64,000 nt of DNA from Neisseria uirgultaei (GCF_962719845.1 NZ_CAUIYF010000007.1:1-64000); one strand, 5' to 3'; shown: positions 51,316 to 59,836, counted from the stretch's first letter. Notes: generated by a model not told the origin, from the sequence alone. Translations and numbers: made by a program.

Positions 51316-51460
51316 TTAAGCGGTATTTCACCCTGTCTGTGTCCGACTGCCCGTCCGCCGTTGCGGTTTTGCTATTGCAAACTGCTATGGTGTGATAGTG
51401 GGCAAGCAGGCTGAAATTGCGTATTATAGCGTCTATTATTTTACAGGGATATTGAATATT

Positions 51461-51895
51461 ATGGAAAAATTCAGCAACATTGCGCAACTGAAAGACAGTG
51501 GACTGAAAGTTACCGGCCCGCGTTTGAAGATTTTGGATTTGTTCGAGACTCATGCGGAAGAGCATTTGAGTGCCGAGGATGTGTACCGTATTTTGTTGGA
51601 AGAGGGTGTGGAAATCGGTGTGGCGACGATTTATCGCGTGCTAACGCAATTTGAGCAGGCGGGCATTTTGCAACGCCACCATTTTGAAACGGGCAAGGCG
51701 GTTTATGAGTTGGACAAGGGCGACCACCACGACCATATCGTCTGTGTGAAGTGCGGCGAGGTAACGGAATTCCACAATCCCGAAATCGAAGCCCTGCAAG
51801 ACAAAATCGCCGAGGAAAACGGCTACCGCATCGTCGATCACGCGCTTTATATGTACGGCGTGTGCAGCGACTGTCAGGCCAAGGGCAAACGTTAA
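51461..51895 (+). CDS. fur: Ferric uptake regulator Fur
   Basis: Fur (144 residues) is the iron-responsive repressor. MEKFSNIAQLKDSGLKVTGP fixes the start at 51461. The winged helix covers residues 1-85; the metal-binding stretch GDHHDHIVCVKCGEVTEF near residues 86-103 has the histidines and first cysteine, and a second CSDCQ cysteine pair appears at the C terminus. It reads away from bamE, with a Fur-box-like site in between. An uptake sequence pair lies just after the gene. Confidence 0.98.
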   Translation: MEKFSNIAQLKDSGLKVTGPRLKILDLFETHAEEHLSAEDVYRILLEEGVEIGVATIYRVLTQFEQAGILQRHHFETGKAVYELDKGDHHDHIVCVKCGEVTEFHNPEIEALQDKIAEENGYRIVDHALYMYGVCSDCQAKGKR

Positions 51896-51912
51896 ATCCG
51901 GACGGTTTGTTG

Positions 51913-51944
51913 TTCAGACGGCATTCATGATTTTGGATGCCGTC
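51913..51944 (+). terminator. Uptake-sequence inverted pair after fur
   Basis: TTCAGACGGCAT and GATGCCGTCTG flank TCATGATTTTG, 17 bases past the fur stop. It could end fur transcripts before aat. Confidence 0.55.
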
Positions 51945-51964
51945 TGTGTTTTTGGAGAACTGCC

Positions 51965-52690
51965 ATGCGTATTCCGCTGCTTGCCCCTGACAATTATGCC
52001 TTTCCCGATCCTGCCTATGCTTTGGCCCGGTGCGACGGGCTGGTCGGCGTGAGCGGCGATTTGGATGCGGGGCGGCTGCTCGAGGCGTATCGGAACGGCG
52101 TGTTTCCGTGGTTTTCTCGGGACGGTTGGTTTTTTTGGTATGCGGTCGGGCCGCGTGCGGTGATTGTTCCCGAACGTCTGCACGTTCCGCGCTCGCTGGC
52201 GAAAACGCTGCGCAACGGCAGCTATCGGGTTACGGTCAACGGCTGTTTTGCGGAAGTGGTCGCGCATTGTGCGGCAGCGGCGCGCCCGAATCAGGACGGA
52301 ACTTGGATTGCGCCCGAGTTTCAGACGGCATATTTGAAGCTGCACGAAATGGGATACGCGCATTCTTTCGAGTGCCATTATCCCGATGAAAGCGGTGAAA
52401 CGAGGTTGGCGGGCGGCTTTTACGGCGTTCAGATCGGCAGGGTGTTTTATGGCGAGTCGATGTTTGCGTTGCAGCCGGATGCGTCGAAAATCGCGTTTGC
52501 CTGCGCCGTGCCGTTTTTGGCGGATTTGGGCGTGGGACTGATAGACTGCCAGCAGGACACGGAACATATGCGCCGTTTCGGTTCGGAGCTGCTGCCGTTT
52601 GCGGATTTTGCCGAACGTCTGCGGATGTTGAACGCCGTGCCGTTGAAAGAGGAAATCGGGCGGCGCGAAGTAGTGTGCAAGGGGCTTTGA
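51965..52690 (+). CDS. aat: Leucyl/phenylalanyl-tRNA-protein transferase
   Basis: Aat (241 residues) adds Leu or Phe to N-terminal Lys or Arg of proteins for N-degron degradation by ClpSAP. LVGVSGDLDAGRLLEAYRNG and VFPWFSRDG near residues 22-52 are diagnostic, and GGFYGVQIGRVFYGESMF near residue 146-163 completes the signature. GGAGAAC precedes the ATG. Confidence 0.97.
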   Translation: MRIPLLAPDNYAFPDPAYALARCDGLVGVSGDLDAGRLLEAYRNGVFPWFSRDGWFFWYAVGPRAVIVPERLHVPRSLAKTLRNGSYRVTVNGCFAEVVAHCAAAARPNQDGTWIAPEFQTAYLKLHEMGYAHSFECHYPDESGETRLAGGFYGVQIGRVFYGESMFALQPDASKIAFACAVPFLADLGVGLIDCQQDTEHMRRFGSELLPFADFAERLRMLNAVPLKEEIGRREVVCKGL

Positions 52691-52779
52691 TGGCGGCTTA
52701 TGCTTCGGTCAGGTTCAAATATGGCGGATTAAAATTGGAAATGACGACAGCCGGGTAAAATCGCGGCCAAAAATGAAAA

Positions 52780-52820
52780 ATGCCGTCTGAAACTTGAAAA
52801 CATCGGGTTTCAGACGGCAT
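52780..52820 (-). terminator. Uptake-sequence hairpin after gapA
   Basis: ATGCCGTCTGAAAC and GTTTCAGACGGCAT flank a 13-base loop, 21 bases past the gapA stop. Confidence 0.65.
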
Positions 52821-52840
52821 TTTGTTTGACGGTTTATTGC

Positions 52841-53872
52841 TTATTTGAGCGGGCGCACTTCAAGTCCGAACATGCGGCGTGCAGTGTTCAGCATTTGACA
52901 GCTGAATCCCCATTCGTTGTCATACCATGCGAAGACTTTAACCATGTTGCCGTCAACGACTTTGGTCAGCGTTGAGTCGAAGTGGCTGGCTTGCGTGGTG
53001 TGGTTGAAGTCCATAGAAACAAGCGGCAGGGTGTTGTAGCCCAAAACACCTTTGAGCTCGCCTTCTTCGGAGGCAGCTTTCAGCAGTGCGTTGATTTCTT
53101 CGGCTGTCGTGTCGCGTTCGGCCTGGAAGCTTAAATCGACCAGGGAAACGTTGACGGTCGGTACGCGGATGGCAAGCCCGTCGAGTTTGCCTTTCAATTC
53201 GGGCAGTACCAGTCCGACGGCTTTTGCCGCGCCGGTTTTGGTCGGAATCATGTTCTCTATGCCGCTGCGTGCCCGGCGGAGGTCTTTGTGGCGTACGTCG
53301 GTTACGGTCTGGTCGTTGGTCAGGGCATGGATGGTCGTCATCGCGCCTTTGACGATGCCGACGCTTGCGCTCAATACTTTGGCGACGGGGGCGAGGCAGT
53401 TGGTGGTGCAGGAGGCGTTGGAAACGACGGTCATGTCGTCGGTCAGGACGCCATCGTTTACGCCGTAAACGATGGTCGCATCGATATCATCGCCGCCCGG
53501 TGCGGAAATGAGGACTTTTTTCGCGCCGCTTTCCAGATGTATTTTGGCTTTTTCTTTGCTGGTAAACGCGCCGGTACATTCCATGACCAAATCTACGCCG
53601 AGTTCTTTCCACGGCAGTTCGGCGGGATTTCGGGTGGAGAAGTAGGGAATTTTGTCGCCGTTGATGATGAGGTGGCTGCCGTCATGGGATACATCGGCGT
53701 CAAAGCGGCCGTGCACGGTGTCGAATTTGGTGAGGTGGGCGTTGGTTTCAAGGCTGCCGCTGGCGTTGACGGCGACGATTTGGAGCTGGTCTTGGATTTT
53801 ATAGTCGTAGATGGCGCGCAAAACCTGGCGGCCGATGCGTCCGTAGCCGTTGATGGCGACTTTGATGCCCAT
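52841..53872 (-). CDS. gapA: Glyceraldehyde-3-phosphate dehydrogenase (GapA-1 type)
   Basis: GAPDH (343 residues) has the NAD motif AINGYGRIGRQVLRA near residues 6-20 and the active-site cysteine in SNASCTTNCLAPVAK near residues 151-165. GapA-1 of Neisseria is also reported on the surface as an adhesion factor. A perfect TATAAT lies 44 bp upstream on the minus strand. It is monocistronic. Confidence 0.97.
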   Translation of the reverse strand: MGIKVAINGYGRIGRQVLRAIYDYKIQDQLQIVAVNASGSLETNAHLTKFDTVHGRFDADVSHDGSHLIINGDKIPYFSTRNPAELPWKELGVDLVMECTGAFTSKEKAKIHLESGAKKVLISAPGGDDIDATIVYGVNDGVLTDDMTVVSNASCTTNCLAPVAKVLSASVGIVKGAMTTIHALTNDQTVTDVRHKDLRRARSGIENMIPTKTGAAKAVGLVLPELKGKLDGLAIRVPTVNVSLVDLSFQAERDTTAEEINALLKAASEEGELKGVLGYNTLPLVSMDFNHTTQASHFDSTLTKVVDGNMVKVFAWYDNEWGFSCQMLNTARRMFGLEVRPLK

Positions 53873-53915
53873 GGTTTGTTCCTTTGTTGAGGGGTTGGGT
53901 AGATTTTCGGGGCGG

Positions 53916-53921
53916 ATTATA
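53916..53921 (-). promoter_or_regulatory. gapA: Predicted -10 of the gapA promoter
   Basis: TTTGCTATAATCC on the minus strand contains a consensus TATAAT and a TGn extension; the best -35 (ATTACA, 17 bases upstream) is poor. An extended -10 promoter is likely. Confidence 0.5.
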
Positions 53922-54030
53922 GCAAATTTGTAGTGGCGTGTAATTAATATTTTATTGAAAACGGCGCGGCCGGAAGGGTGGGCGGTAAGGTGCGGGCGGC
54001 ACGGGTGCGGCGGACGGAGAGCTTGATAAA

Positions 54031-54060
54031 ATGCCGTCTGAAACGGTTTTCAGACGGCAT
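54031..54060 (-). terminator. Uptake-sequence hairpin after the RnfB-like gene
   Basis: ATGCCGTCTGAAA and TTTCAGACGGCAT flank a short loop 13 bases past the stop. Confidence 0.65.
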
Positions 54061-54072
54061 TTCGGGGAAGGG

Positions 54073-54912
54073 TCAGGAGGCGGTGTTTTGTGCGGTTTCC
54101 TGCTTGGCTTTGTATTGTTTGAGGTATTCGAGGGCGGCGGCTTTTTCGCTGTCGCTGCCGTATTTCATATCGCGTTGGGCGCGGCGCAACTCGGCGCGTT
54201 CGCGGGCTTCGGCTATCTGTTTTGCCTGATAGCCTTGGCGGTTGTCGGTGGCAACGAGGCGGTCTTGTTGGGTTTGCGCTTTTGCCATGGCTTTGGCGAT
54301 GAGGTCGGCGGGGTTGAACGACGGTTTTTCCGGTGTGTCGGGCGTTTGCGGACGCGCGTTGCGGACGGCGGCTTCGCGTTCGGCAAGCATGGCTTTGCGT
54401 TCGTCGGCTTCGCGCTGTTTGCGTTCGTTGCGTTTGAGGTAGCGCGCACGCGCGTGTTCGGCGGCGGCAAAACGGCTGTCGGCGGACAGGCTGAAACGGC
54501 GTGCGCGCGGCAGGACGGTGTCGGAAACGGGCTGCATGTGGATGCAGTCCACGGGGCAGGGGGCGACGCAGAGTCCGCAGCCGGTGCATTCGTCGGCGAT
54601 GACGGTGTGCATAAGTTTGCCCGCGCCCATAATGGCATCGGCAGGGCAGGCGCGGATGCAGGCGGTGCAGCCGATACAGGCGGTTTCGTCTATCCGGGCG
54701 AGTGCTTTGGCTTGGGTTTTGGCGGGTGCGACAAGGGGTTTGCCGAGCAGGGCGGCAAGGTCGCGGACGACGGCCTCACCGCCCGGGGCGCAGAGGTTGT
54801 ACGCTTCGCCTGTTGCGACTGCCTGTGCGTAGGGCAGGCAGCCGTCGTAGCCGCATTCGCGGCATTGGGTTTGGGGAAGCAGGCGGTCTATGGCGGCGGC
54901 TGTGGCGGTCAT
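54073..54912 (-). CDS. RnfB-like ferredoxin, soluble form
   Basis: The gene encodes 279 residues. An N-terminal Fe-S domain has CRECGYDGCLPYAQAVATGE near residues 17-36, as in RnfB. Two further [4Fe-4S] motifs, CIGCTACIRACPADAI and CTGCGLCVAPCPVDCI, follow near residues 77-125. The last 130 residues are charged and alanine-rich, probably a coiled coil (RNERKQREADERKAMLAERE). No N-terminal membrane segment is visible, unlike canonical RnfB, and no other rnf genes are in the window. A redox partner role is inferred; iron-sulfur electron transfer is the only supported part. Confidence 0.85.
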   Translation of the reverse strand: MTATAAAIDRLLPQTQCRECGYDGCLPYAQAVATGEAYNLCAPGGEAVVRDLAALLGKPLVAPAKTQAKALARIDETACIGCTACIRACPADAIMGAGKLMHTVIADECTGCGLCVAPCPVDCIHMQPVSDTVLPRARRFSLSADSRFAAAEHARARYLKRNERKQREADERKAMLAEREAAVRNARPQTPDTPEKPSFNPADLIAKAMAKAQTQQDRLVATDNRQGYQAKQIAEARERAELRRAQRDMKYGSDSEKAAALEYLKQYKAKQETAQNTAS

Positions 54913-54996
54913 GTCGGTGTGCGGCTCAAAATCGAAAGGGCGTATTTTAGCAGAATTGTATGCCGCAACTGTTTCGGACGATGTGTAGTGTTTTGT

Positions 54997-55002
54997 TATA
55001 AT
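54997..55002 (+). promoter_or_regulatory. Candidate -10 box for the Kef-type antiporter
   Basis: GTTATAATGC contains a perfect TATAAT 59 bp upstream of the antiporter start; the -35 (TTCGGA, 18 bases upstream) is weak. It overlaps an uptake-sequence stretch at 55018. Confidence 0.4.
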
Positions 55003-55060
55003 GCGGCGGCGTATGCCGTTTCAGACGGCATTTTTCTGTATTTTCCTGTTCGGACGGCCT

Positions 55061-57040
55061 ATGAATGAATTTTCGCTTGCCCCTATTGTGGTTGTTCTGC
55101 TGGTGTCGGTCATTACGGTGATCCTGTGCCGTAAGTTCAACATTCCCTCCATGCTGGGCTACCTGCTGGTGGGCTTTTTGGCGGGGCCCGGTATGCTCAG
55201 CCTGATTCCGAAAAGCCATGCGACGGATTATTTGGGCGAAATCGGGATTGTGTTTCTGATGTTCAGCATCGGTTTGGAGTTTTCATTGCCCAAGCTGAGG
55301 GCGATGAGGCGGCTGGTGTTCGGTCTGGGCGGTTTGCAGGTCGGCATTACGATGCTGTCGGTAATGGGCATACTGATGCTGACGGGCGTGCCGTTCAATT
55401 GGGCGTTTGCCGTGTCGGGCGCGTTGGCGATGTCGTCCACGGCGATTGTGAGCCGGATTTTGTCGGAAAAGACGGAATTGGGGCAGCCGCACGGTCAGAT
55501 GGCGATGGGCGTGCTGCTGATGCAGGACATCGCCGTCGTGCCGCTGATGATTCTGATTCCCGCGCTGGCTGGCGGAGGGGACGGAAATATTTGGGCAGCC
55601 TTGGGTTTGGCGTTTGCAAAAATGCTGCTGACGCTGGGGCTGCTGTTTTTCGTCGGCAGTAAAATTATGTCGCGATGGTTCAGGATGGTGGCAAAACGCA
55701 AATCGTCCGAACTCTTTATGATCAATGTGCTGCTGGTAACGCTGGGCGTGTCCTATCTGACGGCGTTGGAAGGGCTGTCGATGGCGTTGGGCGCGTTTGT
55801 GGCGGGGATGCTGCTTTCGGAAACGGAATACCGTTTCCAAGTCGAAGACGACATCCGCCCGTTCCGCGATATTTTGCTCGGCTTTTTCTTTATCACGGTC
55901 GGCATGAAGCTGGACATTCAGGCATTGATCGGCGGCTGGCGGCAGATATTGATGCTGTTGGCAATGCTGCTGGTGTTGAAGGCACTGGTTGTGTTTGCCA
56001 TTGCCTTCAAAATGAAACATTCGGTCGGCGACAGCCTCAAAACGGCTTTGTATCTCGCGCAAGGCGGCGAGTTCGGCTTTGTGATGCTGGCCATTGCCGG
56101 GCAGCTTGATATGGTTTCGCCAGAATTGGAGCAGGCGGCGACGGCGGCGGTTCTGCTGTCGATGATTATCGCGCCCTTCCTCTTGGGCAGCAGCGATGCG
56201 CTGGTCGGACGTTTGGTCAAGTCGAGCTGGGACATGAAATCGCTCGATCTGCACAGTATGCTGGTAGAAACTATGAGCAAGTCCGACCATGTGCTGATTG
56301 TCGGCTTCGGCAGGGGCGGGCAGACGGTCGGGCGCGTCCTTGCCCAAGAGGATATTCCGTATTTCGCGCTCGACTTGGACATTGCGCGCGTGCAGGTAGC
56401 CAGAAGTGCGGGCGAGCCGGTGTCGTTCGGCGATGCGAAACGCAGGGAAGTATTGGAAGCCGCCGGTCTGGGACGGGCGAAAATGGTGGTGGTTACGTTC
56501 AACAATATGCACGAAACGCAACACGTTTTAGACAATGTGCTGTCCATGTATCCCAATATGCCTGTGTATGCGCGCGCCACCGACGACGATTATGTGAAAA
56601 CGTTTACCGATATGGGCGCGGAAGAGGCTGTGTCCGACACTAAAGAAACCGGACTCGTGCTGGCAGGCTATGCGATGTTGGGCAACGGCGCGTCGTACCG
56701 GCACGTCTATCAGACGATGGCAAATATCCGCCACAGCCGTTATGCCGCGTTGGAGGGGCTGTTTGTCGGCAGCGACGACGAAGCGGGATTCGGTGAAAAC
56801 GGAAAAACGGTTTGCCGCCATGCTTTTTCTTTGGTGCAAGAGGCTTATGCCGTCGGAAAAACAATCGGCGCACTGCCTTTGGACAGGCACGGCATCAAAC
56901 TGCTGTTCGTCCGCCGCCGTACCGCGAGGATTGAAAATCCCGTTCCTTCCTTTGTTTTGGAAGGCGGAGACATATTGGTCGTCGTCGGCAAAAAGGATGA
57001 AATTATTTCGTTTGAAAACTGGAGTTTGCAAGGCGATTGA
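55061..57040 (+). CDS. Kef-type cation/proton antiporter with TrkA-N domain
   Basis: The gene encodes 659 residues of the CPA2 family. The N-terminal half has about twelve membrane segments with FLAGPGMLSLIPKSHATDYL, IVFLMFSIGLEFSLPKLRAM and AMSSTAIVSRILSEKTELGQ; the ST-A region is part of the ion path. The C-terminal regulatory part begins near residue 408 with VLIVGFGRGGQTVGRVLAQE, an NAD-binding RCK/TrkA-N domain, and ends with a TrkA-C-like domain. It resembles KefB/KefC or YbaL; lack of the Q-loop signature prevents a firm choice. It is monocistronic, followed by tRNA genes. Confidence 0.9.
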   Translation: MNEFSLAPIVVVLLVSVITVILCRKFNIPSMLGYLLVGFLAGPGMLSLIPKSHATDYLGEIGIVFLMFSIGLEFSLPKLRAMRRLVFGLGGLQVGITMLSVMGILMLTGVPFNWAFAVSGALAMSSTAIVSRILSEKTELGQPHGQMAMGVLLMQDIAVVPLMILIPALAGGGDGNIWAALGLAFAKMLLTLGLLFFVGSKIMSRWFRMVAKRKSSELFMINVLLVTLGVSYLTALEGLSMALGAFVAGMLLSETEYRFQVEDDIRPFRDILLGFFFITVGMKLDIQALIGGWRQILMLLAMLLVLKALVVFAIAFKMKHSVGDSLKTALYLAQGGEFGFVMLAIAGQLDMVSPELEQAATAAVLLSMIIAPFLLGSSDALVGRLVKSSWDMKSLDLHSMLVETMSKSDHVLIVGFGRGGQTVGRVLAQEDIPYFALDLDIARVQVARSAGEPVSFGDAKRREVLEAAGLGRAKMVVVTFNNMHETQHVLDNVLSMYPNMPVYARATDDDYVKTFTDMGAEEAVSDTKETGLVLAGYAMLGNGASYRHVYQTMANIRHSRYAALEGLFVGSDDEAGFGENGKTVCRHAFSLVQEAYAVGKTIGALPLDRHGIKLLFVRRRTARIENPVPSFVLEGGDILVVVGKKDEIISFENWSLQGD

Positions 57041-57109
57041 ATAGACCGGTCAAATAATGCTTGCATGAAGGCCGATTATTTGGTCTAATAGCGTTTTCGC
57101 AAATCGCAA

Positions 57110-57185
57110 GGGTGATTAGCTCAGTTGGTAGAGCGTCTGCCTTACAAGCAGAATGTCGGCGGTTCGACTCCGTCATCACCCACCA
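57110..57185 (+). tRNA. tRNA-Val (anticodon TAC), copy 1
   Basis: The 76-nt tRNA begins GGGTGATTAGCTCAGTTGG, has anticodon loop CTTACAA and ends in an encoded CCA. Anticodon TAC reads GTA/GTG. Confidence 0.97.
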
Positions 57186-57217
57186 AGTTTCCTTTCATTG
57201 TTGCAAACAATGGATGC

Positions 57218-57294
57218 GCGGTGGTAGCTCAGTTGGTTAGAGTACCGGCCTGTCACGCCGGGGGTCGCGGGTTCGAGCCCCGTCCGCCGCGCCA
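57218..57294 (+). tRNA. tRNA-Asp (anticodon GTC), copy 1
   Basis: The 77-nt tRNA begins GCGGTGGTAGCTCAGTTGG, has anticodon loop CTGTCAC and ends GCGCCA. The 5' GCGGTGG and 3' CCGCCGC arms pair with one G-T. Confidence 0.97.
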
Positions 57295-57333
57295 AGTTTC
57301 ACAATACTGACTCTGTCGGTATTTTTTATACAC

Positions 57334-57409
57334 GGGTGATTAGCTCAGTTGGTAGAGCGTCTGCCTTACAAGCAGAATGTCGGCGGTTCGACTCCGTCAT
57401 CACCCACCA
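57334..57409 (+). tRNA. tRNA-Val (anticodon TAC), copy 2
   Basis: This copy is identical in sequence to the tRNA at 57110, 224 bp downstream. The spacer before it differs from that before copy 1. Confidence 0.97.
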
Positions 57410-57442
57410 AGTTTCCTTTCATTGTTGTTAAACAGTGGATGC

Positions 57443-57519
57443 GCGGTGGTAGCTCAGTTGGTTAGAGTACCGGCCTGTCACGCCGGGGGTCGCGGGTTCG
57501 AGCCCCGTCCGCCGCGCCA
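57443..57519 (+). tRNA. tRNA-Asp (anticodon GTC), copy 2
   Basis: This copy is identical to the tRNA at 57218, 225 bp downstream. The Val-Asp spacer is nearly the same in both pairs (TTTCCTTTCATTGTTG and one or a few changes). Confidence 0.97.
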
Positions 57520-57526
57520 AGTATTG

Positions 57527-57556
57527 AAAATACCGACCTTAAGGTCGGTATTTTTT
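57527..57556 (+). terminator. Terminator of the tRNA cluster
   Basis: AAAATACCGACCTT pairs with AAGGTCGGTATTTT followed by a T run. A weaker form (GTCGGTATTTTTT) lies after copy 1 at 57316. Confidence 0.85.
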
Positions 57557-57571
57557 CGTCTGCCCGATTTG

Positions 57572-57766
57572 ATGGGTTTGTCTGTTTTGGGTCTGTTTCG
57601 CCCGGATATTGCTGTTTTAATCTGGTTTTGTATCATTGGATGGTATTTTCGATACGGATTCGGACAGTTGTTGCGTGCTGTTCTGATGTTGCTTACCTGT
57701 CGTATCAATGGGCAGGAGGATGCTTGCGGATTTTATGGCTTTCTTTCTTGCCGTTTTGTGGGTTGA
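57572..57766 (+). CDS. Possible small hydrophobic protein
   Basis: A frame of 64 residues begins MGLSVLGLFRPDIAVLIWFC and contains hydrophobic IIGWYFRYGF and LLRAVLMLLTC stretches. There is no clear ribosome site and no recognised family; it lies between tRNA genes and a convergent MFS gene. It may be a decayed gene or chance. Confidence 0.25.
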   Translation: MGLSVLGLFRPDIAVLIWFCIIGWYFRYGFGQLLRAVLMLLTCRINGQEDACGFYGFLSCRFVG

Positions 57767-57795
57767 AATGTCGGCGGATATGTCGGATATTTTTG

Positions 57796-59010
57796 TCAGG
57801 CGGTTTCGGGTTCGCGGATGGGGAGGACAAGCAGGGCTGCCGTGCCGGCGAGTACGGCATCGGCGTACCACATCCAGCCGTAGTCGCCGAATCGTGTAAT
57901 CACGATACCGCCGATGTATGAGCCGAGGAAGCCGCCGATTTGGTGGGTGAGCATCACCAGTCCGAACAGGGTGGCGAGGTAGCGTGTGCCGAAGAGTTTG
58001 CCGGTAACGGCGGCGGTCGGGGCGACGGTGGCGAGCCATGTGAATCCGAGTGCGGCGGCGAAAATATAGAAATTAAAGTCGGTCTTGGGCGAAAAAATGT
58101 AGATGAGTATCATCGTGGCGCGCGAGGTGTACAGTCCGAACAGGACGTATTTGCCCCGAACGCGGCTTGTGCACCAGCCTGAGAACACGCAACCGGCGAT
58201 GTTTGCCAGTCCGATGATGGCAATGGATGTTGAGGCGACGGTGGCGGGCAGTCCGCATAGGGCGACTTCCGTGGGTAGGTGGGTTACGAGAAAGGCGATG
58301 TGGAAGCCGCAGGCGAAAAAGCTCAGGTGCAGCAGGATGTAGCTTGGGGTTTTGAAGGCGGTTTTGACTGCTTCTCCGAGGCTTTGTCCGTGTGTGGCTT
58401 GGGTGTGTTGGGTATGGGCGGCGTTGTTGCCGCCGGCAAGCCACCATGAGACGGGCAGGATCAGCAGAGCGATTGCACCCCAAACATAAAATGTGCCCGT
58501 CCAGCCGACTTCGGGCAGGACGACGAGTCCTTGAACCAGCGGTGCGAACAGGAATTGTCCTGCCGAACCGCCTGCGTTGACCAGCCCGGATGCCAAGCCG
58601 CGTTTGTGTGCGGGGACTTGGGCGGCGACCTGCCCCATAATGATGGAGAAACCGCCTGAGCCTGTGCCGAATGCGAGCAGCAGCCCGACGGCAATCATCA
58701 GCCCCCAATAAGTCGGGATGTTGGGGGCAATCAGGCAGGCGCAGACGAGCAGGACGGCGCCGCCGCTTAATACCCTGAACGCGCCGAAACGGTCGGCAAG
58801 CGCGCCGGACAATGGTTGCGATATGCCCCACATCAGTTGGAAAACGGCGATGATGAGGCTGAATTGGGCAATGCTCAATTCGGTGGTGTTGACGACGGGT
58901 TGGACGAACAGTCCGAGCGTCATCCTCATGCCGATGGTAATCAGCAGGATGAATGCGGCGGCGGCAATGACCGCCCAGAGTTTGGGTGTTTTCGATGCGG
59001 TGTGCGTCAT
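57796..59010 (-). CDS. Major facilitator superfamily transporter
   Basis: The gene encodes 404 residues with twelve hydrophobic segments, in the typical 6+6 layout. Conserved loop GALADRFGAFRVL near residues 69-81 (MFS motif A) and GSGGFSIIMGQVAAQVPAHKRGLASG (near residues 118-143) resemble oxalate/formate-antiporter-like and monocarboxylate MFS families. The substrate is unknown. It is convergent with the tRNA cluster and divergent from the truncated symporter. Confidence 0.9.
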   Translation of the reverse strand: MTHTASKTPKLWAVIAAAAFILLITIGMRMTLGLFVQPVVNTTELSIAQFSLIIAVFQLMWGISQPLSGALADRFGAFRVLSGGAVLLVCACLIAPNIPTYWGLMIAVGLLLAFGTGSGGFSIIMGQVAAQVPAHKRGLASGLVNAGGSAGQFLFAPLVQGLVVLPEVGWTGTFYVWGAIALLILPVSWWLAGGNNAAHTQHTQATHGQSLGEAVKTAFKTPSYILLHLSFFACGFHIAFLVTHLPTEVALCGLPATVASTSIAIIGLANIAGCVFSGWCTSRVRGKYVLFGLYTSRATMILIYIFSPKTDFNFYIFAAALGFTWLATVAPTAAVTGKLFGTRYLATLFGLVMLTHQIGGFLGSYIGGIVITRFGDYGWMWYADAVLAGTAALLVLPIREPETA

Positions 59011-59112
59011 AATGTGTATTTTGAGTCGGTTAAGTTTGCGGATTTTAACAAACCGGATGATTCGGGCTAAATAATTCCTGATTCTTTGGATATAGCTAGC
59101 TCGAAGGTACGG

Positions 59113-59148
59113 GCAAATGCCGTCTGAAAGGGCTTAATGGGCATTTGC
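59113..59148. repeat. Hairpin containing one uptake sequence
   Basis: GCAAATGCC at 59113-59121 pairs with GGCATTTGC at 59140-59148; the left arm runs into a single complete uptake sequence. It lies in the divergent gap between the MFS gene and the truncated symporter. Confidence 0.5.
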
Positions 59149-59290
59149 GGTTCGGGTTAATATTTGTGCCGTATTTGTTAATTCCGGTTAGTACAACAGG
59201 TCGGGCGGGGACGGTGCGAGCCGCCGGCCGGTTTTGCACGGGTGGCAATGATGCCCGGCGCAAGGTGCGCCGTTTCGGGAGGGGTGTGTG

Positions 59291-59775
59291 ATGGGTTTTC
59301 TGATTGGTTTGAGCCGCAACCTGACGCGGTTTACGGCTTTGGTCATTTTGCTTGCGTCGGCGGTTGCGTTTATCGAACCGGCTTCGTTTGCATGGGTCAA
59401 GGGCGATGTTCAGGCTTTGGTGCCGGGTATCATTATGCTGGGTATGGGGATGACTTTGGGCAGGGAGGACTACCGGATTTTGGCGCAGCGTCCTTTGGAT
59501 GTGTTTATCGGTGCGTCGGCGCAATATACCGTGATGCCGCTGCTCGCCATCGGTATTGCCAAGCTGTTCGATCTTTCGCCGGGGCTGACTTTGGGGCTGG
59601 TGTTGGTGGGGGCGTGTCCGGGCGGCGTGTCGTCCAATATTATGAGCTTCCTTGCCAAAGGCGATGTGGCGTTTTCAGTCGGGATGACGACGGTGTCCAC
59701 GGTGCCGGCCGTCACGCCTTTGTGGATGACCTGCCTGGCCGGTCAGACGGTGGATATGGACGGTTGTGGGATGTT
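59291..59775 (+). pseudogene. Sodium/bile-acid symporter family gene, 3' truncated
   Basis: The first 160 or so residues (GFLIGLSRNLTRFTALVILL, PGIIMLGMGMTLGREDYRIL, VGACPGGVSSNIMSFLAKGD) are a clear bile acid:sodium symporter family N-terminal half with about five membrane segments. Homology ends near GQTVDMDGCGMF; the family normally runs to about 310 residues. The frame continues out of family to a stop at 59986 through a palindrome and a dRS3 repeat. GGGAGGGG at 59277-59284 is a strong ribosome site, so a truncated product may still be made. Recombination with the toxin islet has removed the second half. Confidence 0.85.
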
Positions 59776-59787
59776 CCGGTTCAGTGC

Positions 59788-59836
59788 CGTAGCAACTGTA
59801 TTTTTGCCCGACGGGGTGAAAAATACAGTTGCTACG
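59788..59836. repeat. 49-bp palindrome, copy 1, at the symporter break
   Basis: CGTAGCAACTGTATTTTT at 59788-59805 pairs perfectly (18 bp) with 59819-59836 around a GC-rich 13-base loop. A related palindrome occurs at 60485-60530 beside the MafB-like fragment. The two copies mark the two ends of one islet segment. Confidence 0.85.

Noticed and set aside
57377..57571. Reading frames across the tRNA-Asp gene
   Set aside because: They are chance frames through structural RNA.
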